Made by a program: the position numbers and the translations under genes
Notes under the pieces: model-generated
Databases searched by the model: none
Seen by the model: the letters and a program-made list of their open reading frames with translations, nothing else
What the model was told of the DNA's origin: nothing
Shown: in pieces, positions 23,529 to 30,302 of the stretch
Numbering within the stretch: the first letter of the stretch is position 1
How the letters are laid out: the number at the start of each line of letters is the position of its first letter
Assembly: GCF_016654115.1 (NCBI RefSeq)
Contig: NZ_JAEQAZ010000088.1
Span: 1 to 35,476, forward strand
Reading direction: 5' to 3'
DNA from: Streptomyces sp. MBT53
Lineage (GTDB): Bacteria; Actinomycetota; Actinomycetes; Streptomycetales; Streptomycetaceae
DNA length: 35,476 nt

Positions 23529-25652
23529 TCAGGATCGACCTGTGGTCAAGCAGACGAGGACAGCGGTGCCGGCCCGCGGCAAAGTCACCGTCAACAGTCC
23601 CTCGGCCGCGTCCCATTCCACCCCTGCGTCGCCGGTCGGCGGATACAGCGAAGTGGGGTGAGCATGGGTGCCGCGCAGGTGGGGGATGGCCAGTGTGCGG
23701 TCGGCGTCGGCGCTTGTGTCGGCACCGACCTCTCTCCTCCAGACCATCAGGTACGTGGACTCCGCACCTCGCAGCCCCTGCGCGATCCACTCGTCGTCCC
23801 AGCCGGGCAGGCCCAGCGGCCAGAACGGGTGAGCGGCAGCGATCTCCGCCCTGATGTCCTTGTAGACGGCGAGCGCCGAGCGGACGAGGTCGAGTTGCTC
23901 GTCGTCCATGAGGTTGAGGAAACCGGAGAGGTGGATACGGCCGAGCAGCGCGCCGGTGAGGGTGAAGGCGACCTCGTCCAGGCTCTGTTCGGGCTGGGGG
24001 TAGGCCCATACGGCGGCCTGTTCCGGAGTCGCGGCGGTGGCGGCCGAGGCGGCGATGGGCGGGTAGCGCAGCGGGTCCTGCTGGTCGCTGGTGGACTGGA
24101 TCTGTGCCACGGCGAGTTGGGCGTAGTCCATGCGCAGACCGCCCGATCCGCAGTTCTCCAGGACCAGTTGAGGATGACGGTCGAGGAGTCCGGCCATCCA
24201 GTCGAGGTGGGCGCGGTGATGCCCCAGCAGTCCCGCACCGGCGCTTTCCGAACCGTTCTCGGTTCCCGGGCCGATGTTGATGTTGTAGTCGAGTTTCAGA
24301 TAGCCGACGCCCCACTCGCCGACGAGCCGGTCCACGACCTCGTCGAGGTGGGCGCGGGCGGCCGGGTGGCGCAGGTCCAGGTGGTGCCGTCCGTGTTCCG
24401 TGACGCGCAGGCCCCCGCGCCGGAAGAACGCCTCCGGCGGCAGGGTGTCGGCCAACGGGCTGCGCACGCCCACCACTTCGGGTTCGAGCCACAGTCCCGG
24501 GGTCATGTCGTGCTTCCTGATGGCGTCCAGGACTTCCTGTATGCCGCCCGGGAAGCGGTTGGGAGCGGCCTCCCAGGCGCCGACGGAGTCCCACCAGCCC
24601 TGGGCGTCGTCGTCGTACCAGCCCGCGTCGATCACGAACACCTCGGCACCGGCGCTCGCCGCCGCCTCCACCAGGGGCAGGAGCCGTTCGGTGGTGGGGT
24701 CGCCCATCAGGGTGTTCATGTAGTCGTTGTAGATCACCGGGAGCGCACGGTGGTCGGGGTGGTCGCGCCGGATGCCGCGGCGATAGTCCGTAAGCGTCGC
24801 GAAGGCAGTGTCCAGACCGCCGCTCTCCGTGCGCACGAGAACGGCGGGAACGGTGTGGAACTCCTCACCGGGGGCAAGGAGTTGGTGCCACTGGTGGTGG
24901 GCGTCGTCGGGCCCGAACAGGGCGACGTACGCGGCGCCTTCGCGCTCTCCGGTCTCGAAGCGCCAGCCCGCGCTGGACTCGATCTGCCACAGCCACACCC
25001 CGCCGTCGCGGTCGGTGAGTGCGCCTACCGGCAGATGGCGCCCGGTGGACCAACTCCCTTGTGAATAGCGCTCGAAGCAGCCGCGCCCCTCGTGGCCGTG
25101 GGCGGATCGGGTCAACGAAACGACCTGGTCGCGGAAGTCTGCCTGGCGCCAACGGCATTCGGCGAGCCAGTCGTTGTCCGCCCAGTGCAGGGTCAGCCCG
25201 TCGAGGCCGTCTTCGGCATCGGAGGAGGAGATCCCGCCGAGCGTCAGGGTCGTGACGCTCTCCAACCGGACCGGTACAACACCCTCGTTGACCAGCCGTA
25301 CCCGCGAGCGCAGGAAGCTCGAGCCGATGCCCGACTCCAGGGTGACCTCGGCGGCGAGCCCAGTCGCCGGGTCCGCCAAACGGATCGTCGTACGCTCCAG
25401 GTCCCCGTCCCGCACGGTCTCGTGGTCGCGGTAGGTCATCCGCTCACCGACGGCCGTCTCGATGAAGCGCTCGCCCGACCACATGCGCCCGTGCCCGGTG
25501 GCCGTGACCTCGACGAGAGGCACCAGTTGGGCCCAGTTCTGATCGGGCCCTCCCAGCCGGACCGCTCCAGCGGCATCGACGACGGCGTGCAGCCCGAGCG
25601 CCGGATGCGACCAGACACGGGACCTCTCGACTGTTCCTACGACACTGGTCAA
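23529..25652 (-). CDS. GH36-family glycosidase (alpha-galactosidase or beta-L-arabinopyranosidase)
   Basis: A 707-residue cytoplasmic (no signal peptide) GH36 enzyme: N-terminal beta-sandwich (about 1-290), TIM barrel (about 300-610) and C-terminal beta domain. Visible motifs are VFVIDAGWYDD (338-348), GLWLEPEVV (386-394), nucleophile Asp455 in YLKLDYN, ENCGSGGLRMD (499-509) and the acid/base Asp523 in STSDQQDP. The family retains configuration and usually removes alpha-galactosyl ends. Here the common IDDGW reads IDAGW: the second Asp of the pair that holds O4/O6 of galactose is Ala343. With arabinose genes beside it, a beta-L-arabinopyranoside substrate is possible. The start is TTG 25652 with AAGGGGA 8 bases upstream. 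It diverges from the LacI regulator. Its last residues abut the MFS fragment, so the C-terminus may have been reshaped. Confidence 0.85.
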   Translation of the reverse strand: MTSVVGTVERSRVWSHPALGLHAVVDAAGAVRLGGPDQNWAQLVPLVEVTATGHGRMWSGERFIETAVGERMTYRDHETVRDGDLERTTIRLADPATGLAAEVTLESGIGSSFLRSRVRLVNEGVVPVRLESVTTLTLGGISSSDAEDGLDGLTLHWADNDWLAECRWRQADFRDQVVSLTRSAHGHEGRGCFERYSQGSWSTGRHLPVGALTDRDGGVWLWQIESSAGWRFETGEREGAAYVALFGPDDAHHQWHQLLAPGEEFHTVPAVLVRTESGGLDTAFATLTDYRRGIRRDHPDHRALPVIYNDYMNTLMGDPTTERLLPLVEAAASAGAEVFVIDAGWYDDDAQGWWDSVGAWEAAPNRFPGGIQEVLDAIRKHDMTPGLWLEPEVVGVRSPLADTLPPEAFFRRGGLRVTEHGRHHLDLRHPAARAHLDEVVDRLVGEWGVGYLKLDYNINIGPGTENGSESAGAGLLGHHRAHLDWMAGLLDRHPQLVLENCGSGGLRMDYAQLAVAQIQSTSDQQDPLRYPPIAASAATAATPEQAAVWAYPQPEQSLDEVAFTLTGALLGRIHLSGFLNLMDDEQLDLVRSALAVYKDIRAEIAAAHPFWPLGLPGWDDEWIAQGLRGAESTYLMVWRREVGADTSADADRTLAIPHLRGTHAHPTSLYPPTGDAGVEWDAAEGLLTVTLPRAGTAVLVCLTTGRS

Positions 25653-25786
25653 CGCGTTTTCCCCTTCTGGGACGGTTCGGTCCTGCGGGTCATGTACGGG
25701 CGCCGAGCTGGGGTTTCTCGTCCGGCGGGAGGGTTCCTGCCGCTCCGGCCGGTGTGTTCGAAAGGTAAATCCCCAGTTACGGTCTC

Positions 25787-25815
25787 TTGACGCCTTCGTT
25801 GTGACCGCTCACAAT
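25787..25815 (+). promoter_or_regulatory. promoter of the LacI-family regulator
   Basis: TTGACG (25787-25792), a 17-base spacer and CACAAT (25810-25815) form a good vegetative promoter. The ATG at 25822 begins 7 bases after the -10, so the transcript is probably leaderless. The spacer and -10 overlap a LacI-type operator, implying autorepression. Confidence 0.6.
25799..25814. promoter_or_regulatory. LacI-family operator, proximal palindrome
   Basis: TTGTGACCGCTCACAA has 6-bp perfect arms (TTGTGA/TCACAA) and differs by one base from the ideal symmetric TTGTGAGCGCTCACAA bound by LacI-family proteins. It lies over the promoter of the adjacent regulator gene and between it and the divergent GH36 gene. 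Confidence 0.7.
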
Positions 25816-25821
25816 CCTCGC

Positions 25822-26892
25822 ATGGATGTGACCGGTCACACAAGCTCCGGCGGCCAGGGCGACCCCCCTCAGGGGCAGCAGAAAGCCGCCAGTATCCGCG
25901 ACGTCGCCGCTGCTGCGGGCGTCTCCTACCAGACGGTTTCGCGGGTCATCAACGGCCACCCGAACGTCAAGGAGGAGACCCGCAAGCGGGTCGACGCCGC
26001 CATCCAGACCTTGGGATTCAGGCGCAACGCCACCGCGTTCGCCCTGGCCAGCGGGGTCACCCGGTCGGTCACCGTCATCACGTCGAACACCGTCCTCTAC
26101 GGTTACGCAGCCACCCTGCAAGGCCTGGAGGAGGCGTCCCGCGCCGCCGGATACGCGCTCGGCGTACGGGTCGTGACTCCCGAGGACGATCTGGACCGTA
26201 CGATCGCCGCGGCCGCCGACACCGGTGGCGGCGTGGTGGTCATCGGCTTCGACCGCCTCGGTGCCGCCGCGCTGGACCGCGTACCGGCGCACGTACCGTG
26301 CGCGGCGCTGGTGGAAGCACCACCGCCGGGCCGGACACCCAGCCGTCCGGCGGTGTGGGCCGACGACCGCGAGGCGGCCCGTACCGCCACCGAACACCTG
26401 CTGGCGCTCGGGCACTCGAACGTGCACTATGTGGCGATCCCCGCCTCGACCGGAACCCGGCGCCTGGCGAGTCCCCGCTCCGAGGGCTGGCGTCAGGCGC
26501 TGGAAGCGGCCGGCATCACCCCGCCTCCGCCGTCCGGCAAGGGCTGGGACGCCCAGGCCGGCTACGAGGCCGGGAAGAAGCTCGCCCGGAACCAGGACGT
26601 CACCGCGATCCTGTGCGGCAACGACGACCTGGCGCTGGGTGTGCTGCGGGCCCTGCATCACGCGGGTCGGCGGGTCCCGGAGGACGTCAGCGTCATCGGC
26701 TTCGACGACGCGCCGCACTCCGGTTTCGTCACCCCGTCCCTCACCACCGTCCGCATGGACTTCCACGGGTTGGGCCGCGCCGCGTTCGGGCTGCTGCGCG
26801 CCCAGCTCGACACCGACCGGCAGGAACCCGCGCCGGTACCGGCCGAACCCACCCTCATCCTCCGGGAGAGCTCGGGGCCGCGGGACGCATGA
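25822..26892 (+). CDS. LacI-family transcriptional repressor of the arabinoside locus
   Basis: A 356-residue regulator with the LacI helix-turn-helix at 24-70 (SIRDVAAAAGVSYQTVSRVINGHPNVKEETRKRV), including the hinge segment LGFRRNATAFALASG, then a periplasmic-binding-like effector domain (VTVITSNTVLYGYAATLQGLEEA, AILCGNDDLALGVLRALHHAGRRVPEDVSVIGFDDAP). GTG 25801 is rejected as start because it lies inside the operator; ATG 25822 fits the promoter as a leaderless start, and GTG 25828 is an alternative. There is no ribosome site. It sits between the divergent GH36 gene and the downstream transporter, hydrolase and ara genes, so it probably represses them until a sugar (arabinose or an arabinosyl oligosaccharide) binds. 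Ligand is inferred. Confidence 0.88.
   Translation: MDVTGHTSSGGQGDPPQGQQKAASIRDVAAAAGVSYQTVSRVINGHPNVKEETRKRVDAAIQTLGFRRNATAFALASGVTRSVTVITSNTVLYGYAATLQGLEEASRAAGYALGVRVVTPEDDLDRTIAAAADTGGGVVVIGFDRLGAAALDRVPAHVPCAALVEAPPPGRTPSRPAVWADDREAARTATEHLLALGHSNVHYVAIPASTGTRRLASPRSEGWRQALEAAGITPPPPSGKGWDAQAGYEAGKKLARNQDVTAILCGNDDLALGVLRALHHAGRRVPEDVSVIGFDDAPHSGFVTPSLTTVRMDFHGLGRAAFGLLRAQLDTDRQEPAPVPAEPTLILRESSGPRDA
25827..25840. promoter_or_regulatory. LacI-family operator, distal palindrome inside the gene start
   Basis: TGTGACCGGTCACA is a perfect 14-bp palindrome sharing TGTGA/TCACA arms with the operator 27 bp upstream (centre to centre). It lies in codons 2-7 of the regulator, so a bound protein would block elongation or cooperate with the first site. 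Confidence 0.65.
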
Positions 26893-27003
26893 GCCGGACC
26901 GGACGTCCGACCTCGCCGTATCCGTTAGCCGTCTTCCCCGCAGTCATCGCACATCTCCGCAGTACCGCCCCGCCTCCCCTCTGCGAACGATCAAGGATCC
27001 GCC

Positions 27004-28314
27004 ATGAGAAGAGCCGTCTCCGTCCTTGCCGCCGCCTGTGTCCTCGGGCTGACGGCCACCGCGTGCAGTGACAGCACCGGTGCCACCACGGCCGCCGCCC
27101 CCGAGGGCTCCGTCAATCCGACCGCCTCCCTCAAGGGCGTCAAGCTCACCATGTGGGTGGCCCAGAACAGCGTCTCGGAGCCCAAGCAGGCCATCGAGGC
27201 GTTCGAGAAGGCCACCGGCGCGAAGATCACCACCGAGGTGATACCCGACCCGTACGAGTCGAACGTCCCGACCAAGCTGGCCTCGGGCGTCAAGCCGGAC
27301 CTGATGTTCTGGCAGCCCACGGGCAGCACCCTGCCGTTCGTCCAGCCGGCCAAGAACCTGCTGACCCTGGACAACGAGGACTGGGTCTCCAAGCTCGGCA
27401 CGACGGAGAAGTCCCTCGGCCAGGTCGACGGTCACCGCTACGCGGCCATCGTCACCAGCCCGGCCTCCCTGGGCGTCTACTACAACAAGGACGTCTTCAA
27501 GAAGGCGGGCATCACCACGATGCCCACCAGCTACGACGATCTCCTCGCGACCGCTGCGAAGATCAAGTCCAAGACGGGTGTCGCGCCCTTCTTCGAGGTG
27601 GGCGGCGACAAGTGGCCGCTGCAGTGGCAGGTCCAGCTGCAGATGACCGACCTGCCGCAGAGCTTCTGGGACAAGCTCAACAAGAACCAGGCCAAGTGGA
27701 CCGACCCGGTGATCGTGAACGCGATCAAGAAGTACAAGACCAAGGTCCTTGACGGCGGGCTGGCGCAGAAGAACTACAAGACGGCGACCTTCGTCGACCA
27801 GGGCAAGGCGATCCTGGACGGCAGCGCCGCGATGGCCGTCAACGTCACCTCGCTGCAGAGCGAGATCCAGGCGACCTCCAGCACCTCGGAGATGGACCAG
27901 AAGCTGGGCTGGTTCCCCGTCTCCAACAGCTCCGCCAAGGCTCTGTACTCTCCCGACCAGACGAACGGCGTCGTCGCCTTCAACACCGGTGACACCAAGC
28001 GTCAGAACGCCGCCCGGCAGTTCCTGTCCTTCTGGCTCGGCAAGGACTACCCGGCCTACATCAAGGCCAACAAGATCGTCTCGGTGGAGCCGTCCGTGCC
28101 CAACCCCGCCGGTCTCCCGCAAACCGCCATCGCCCAGGCCGAGTCCCTCGCCACCGCGACCGGCGTGTTCCAGGTCAAGGCCCTGACCGCGCCCGACATG
28201 CACCTCGCCCTCGCCGACATGATCTACGGCAAGAAGACCCCGGAGCAGGTCGCCCAGGCCGCCGAGGACCAGTTCACCCAGATCCTCAAGGCGCGCGGCG
28301 TCTCCGGTTTCTGA
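27004..28314 (+). CDS. ABC transporter sugar-binding lipoprotein (CUT1 family)
   Basis: A 436-residue extracellular solute-binding protein. The lipoprotein signal MRRAVSVLAAACVLGLTATAC ends at Cys21, the lipidation site, with a Ser/Thr/Ala-rich linker after it. The mature part shows the family 1 binding fold: KLTMWVAQNSVSEPKQAIEAFEKATG, PDLMFWQPTG, GVYYNKDVFKKAGITTMPTSYDDLL and GKAILDGSAAMAVNV. AAGGA is 7 bases before ATG 27004. It is the first gene of a transporter cluster followed by two permeases and sits 111 bases after the regulator. The cargo is probably an arabinose-containing oligosaccharide, given the ara genes downstream; this is inference. Confidence 0.9.
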   Translation: MRRAVSVLAAACVLGLTATACSDSTGATTAAAPEGSVNPTASLKGVKLTMWVAQNSVSEPKQAIEAFEKATGAKITTEVIPDPYESNVPTKLASGVKPDLMFWQPTGSTLPFVQPAKNLLTLDNEDWVSKLGTTEKSLGQVDGHRYAAIVTSPASLGVYYNKDVFKKAGITTMPTSYDDLLATAAKIKSKTGVAPFFEVGGDKWPLQWQVQLQMTDLPQSFWDKLNKNQAKWTDPVIVNAIKKYKTKVLDGGLAQKNYKTATFVDQGKAILDGSAAMAVNVTSLQSEIQATSSTSEMDQKLGWFPVSNSSAKALYSPDQTNGVVAFNTGDTKRQNAARQFLSFWLGKDYPAYIKANKIVSVEPSVPNPAGLPQTAIAQAESLATATGVFQVKALTAPDMHLALADMIYGKKTPEQVAQAAEDQFTQILKARGVSGF

Positions 28315-28334
28315 CCGGCGCACTTCGCCAGCCC

Positions 28335-28369
28335 GTCCCCGGGCCGCCCGTCGGCGGCCCGCCCGGGAC
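28335..28369 (+). other. stem-loop between binding protein and permease genes
   Basis: GGGCCGCC (28341-28348) and GGCGGCCC (28353-28360) form an 8-bp stem with a 4-base loop. Outer arms GTCCC (28335-28339) and GGGAC (28365-28369) extend it. It lies between the binding-protein stop and the permease ribosome site, where many operons have an element that raises binding-protein mRNA over permease mRNA. Confidence 0.6.
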
Positions 28370-28388
28370 CCCATCCGGAGGTAAGAAA

Positions 28389-29354
28389 GTGGTGGACACC
28401 GCCACGATGGACGCCATCGACGCCACGCGCGCGAAGGACCGAGCCCGGGACGACGGCCAGGACCGGACGTCCCGTCGCAACCGCCTGCGCAGCAGGGCCA
28501 ACCAGCCGTGGTGGTTCGCCCTGCCCGCGCTCGCCGTGTTCGGCGTGTTCTTCCTGCTGCCGAACCTGCTGAACTTCGTCTACCCGTTCACCGACTGGTC
28601 GGCGTTCCACTCGCAGATCGGCTTCGTGGGACTGTCGAACTTCAGCACCATCCTGCACGACGGGTCGATGGCCCGTGACATCCGCATCACCCTGGAGTAC
28701 GCGGTCCTCGTGGCCGTCTTCCAGAACGGCTTCGGCCTCGCCCTCGCCCTCCTGCTGGAGCGCGACACCCGCTTCAACCGCTTCTTCCGCGCTGCCTTCT
28801 TCCTCCCGGTACTGATCTCCGCGCTCGCCGTCGGCTACATCTTCCGCGCCCTGCTCGCCCAGGACGGCGCGCTCAACAGCGTGCTGTCCTCGCTCGCGGG
28901 ACACCACGTCGACACCCCCTGGCTCGGCTCGACCACCTGGACGCTGGTCGTGGTGACCCTCATCCACGGCTGGAAGTGGATGGGACTGGCCATGCTGATC
29001 TATCTGGCGGGCCTGAAGAGCATGCCGGGTGACGTCCTGGAGGCGGCCCGGATCGACGGAGCCGGCTGGTGGCGCACCTTCTGGTCGGTCAGATTCCCGC
29101 TGCTCGCACCCGCCGTCACCTTCAACGTGACCACCGCGCTGATCGGTTCCATGAACACCTTCGACATCGTGCAGGCGACCACCGGAGGCGGTCCCGGCAG
29201 CGAGACCGAGGTCTTCAACATCTACATGTTCCGCATCTTCGGCCAGGGCCTGTACGCGCAGGCGTCCGCGATGAGCCTGGTGCTCTTGCTCATCGTCGTC
29301 GTCCTCGCCGTGCCCGTCATCGTCGGCCTGCGCCGCAGGGAGAACAACCAGTGA
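28389..29354 (+). CDS. ABC sugar transporter permease, MalF type
   Basis: A 321-residue permease with six predicted membrane helices and a cytoplasmic N-terminal tail of about 40 charged residues. The conserved EAA loop is EAARIDGAGWWRTFWSVRFPLLAP (about 216-239), the contact for the ATPase. Other segments are the first helix WWFALPALAVFGVFFLLPNLLNFVYPF and TGGGPGSETEVFNIYMFRIF near the C-terminus. GTG 28389 has GGAGG 7 bases upstream; GTG 28392 is equally placed. It overlaps the second permease by GTGA, so the two are coupled and form a heterodimer. No ATPase gene is in the cluster. Confidence 0.92.
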   Translation: MVDTATMDAIDATRAKDRARDDGQDRTSRRNRLRSRANQPWWFALPALAVFGVFFLLPNLLNFVYPFTDWSAFHSQIGFVGLSNFSTILHDGSMARDIRITLEYAVLVAVFQNGFGLALALLLERDTRFNRFFRAAFFLPVLISALAVGYIFRALLAQDGALNSVLSSLAGHHVDTPWLGSTTWTLVVVTLIHGWKWMGLAMLIYLAGLKSMPGDVLEAARIDGAGWWRTFWSVRFPLLAPAVTFNVTTALIGSMNTFDIVQATTGGGPGSETEVFNIYMFRIFGQGLYAQASAMSLVLLLIVVVLAVPVIVGLRRRENNQ

Positions 29355-30205
29355 CCACCGTTACCGCGTTCGCCCCCGCGCACCGGCGCCCACTGCGCTG
29401 GGTCCAGCCGACCGTCGTCCTGATCATCGCGGCCGTCACCATCGGTATCCCGCTGTGGCTGGTGGCGGTCACCTCCGTCAAACCGCAGGCCGAGGCCATC
29501 AAGCCCAACCTCTCCCTGCCCCACCACGCCCAGGCCGCCGCGAACTACAAGCAGAGCTTCGACGAGGGCAAGATCGTCCAGGGCTTCGTCAACAGCCTCC
29601 TGGTCGTCGCCCCGTCCGTCGTCCTCGTCCTGCTCCTCGGAGCGGGCGCCGCCTGGGTGTTCGCCCGCCGCAAGGGCCGCCTGGTCAACACCCTGTACGC
29701 GCTCAGCATCAGCGGACTGCTGCTCCCGCCGGCCGTGATCACCATCGTCATGGAACTGCGCCAACTCGGCCTGGCCGGCACCCGACCCGGCATGATCGGC
29801 GTCTACGCCGGGATGTACCTGTCCACCTCGATCTTCTTCATGACCGGGTTCATCCGCGCCCTCCCCGAGGAGTTGGAGGAGGCCGCCCGCATGGACGGCG
29901 CGGGCCCGGTCCGCGTCTTCTTCCGCATCATCCTGCCGCTCCTGCGCCCAGTCATCGCCACCGCCACGATCATGGTGATGCTCTACGCCTGGAGCGACAT
30001 CTTCTACGCCTTCTTCGTCCTCGGCGGCGGCGACAAGGCCACCCTCCCGCTCAACCTCTACCAGGTCGCCAACGCCCAGCTGTACCTCAACAACTGGCAC
30101 CTGATCTTCGCCTACGTCGTGATGATGAGCCTCCCCATGGTCCTGGTCTTCGTCATAGCGCAGCGGCGCATCGTCTCCGGCATCACGAGCGGCGCCGTCA
30201 AGTAG
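29351..30205 (+). CDS. ABC sugar transporter permease, MalG type
   Basis: A 284-residue permease with six predicted helices. The EAA loop reads EAARMDGAGPVRVFFRIILPLLRP. The N-terminal helix is WVQPTVVLIIAAVTIGIPLWLVAVTSVKP, and the C-terminus ends in AQRRIVSGITSGAVK, a common ending of MalG-type subunits. It starts at GTG 29351, overlapping the stop of the first permease. It pairs with that permease to form the channel for the sugar delivered by the lipoprotein. In Streptomyces such pairs are usually energised by the shared ATPase MsiK encoded elsewhere. The following gene starts 97 bases downstream. Confidence 0.92.
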   Translation: MTTVTAFAPAHRRPLRWVQPTVVLIIAAVTIGIPLWLVAVTSVKPQAEAIKPNLSLPHHAQAAANYKQSFDEGKIVQGFVNSLLVVAPSVVLVLLLGAGAAWVFARRKGRLVNTLYALSISGLLLPPAVITIVMELRQLGLAGTRPGMIGVYAGMYLSTSIFFMTGFIRALPEELEEAARMDGAGPVRVFFRIILPLLRPVIATATIMVMLYAWSDIFYAFFVLGGGDKATLPLNLYQVANAQLYLNNWHLIFAYVVMMSLPMVLVFVIAQRRIVSGITSGAVK

Positions 30206-30268
30206 GCCAAACAGCCCCGGGGATCGGCCTGTTGAGCCGCCCCGGTCACCCGCGAAGTACCCCGACAG

Positions 30269-30290
30269 CCTCCCGCAACGCCGCGGGAGG
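30269..30290 (+). other. hairpin next to the hydrolase ribosome site
   Basis: CCTCCCGC (30269-30276) and GCGGGAGG (30283-30290) form a perfect 8-bp stem with a 6-base loop. Its 3' arm overlaps the start of the long GGGAGGAGGAGGA ribosome site; AGGAGGA (30291-30297) stays free 5 bases before the ATG. It could tune translation or stabilise the mRNA end. Confidence 0.5.
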
Positions 30291-30302
30291 AGGAGGACAG
30301 CC

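Noticed and set aside
23658..25064. Plus-strand frame of 468 codons opposite GH36
   Set aside because: Shadow frame; catalytic motifs and codon bias belong to the minus strand.
25801..25821. GTG at 25801 as start of the LacI-family regulator
   Set aside because: It lies inside the operator and between the -35 and -10 elements, so it would be upstream of the transcript.
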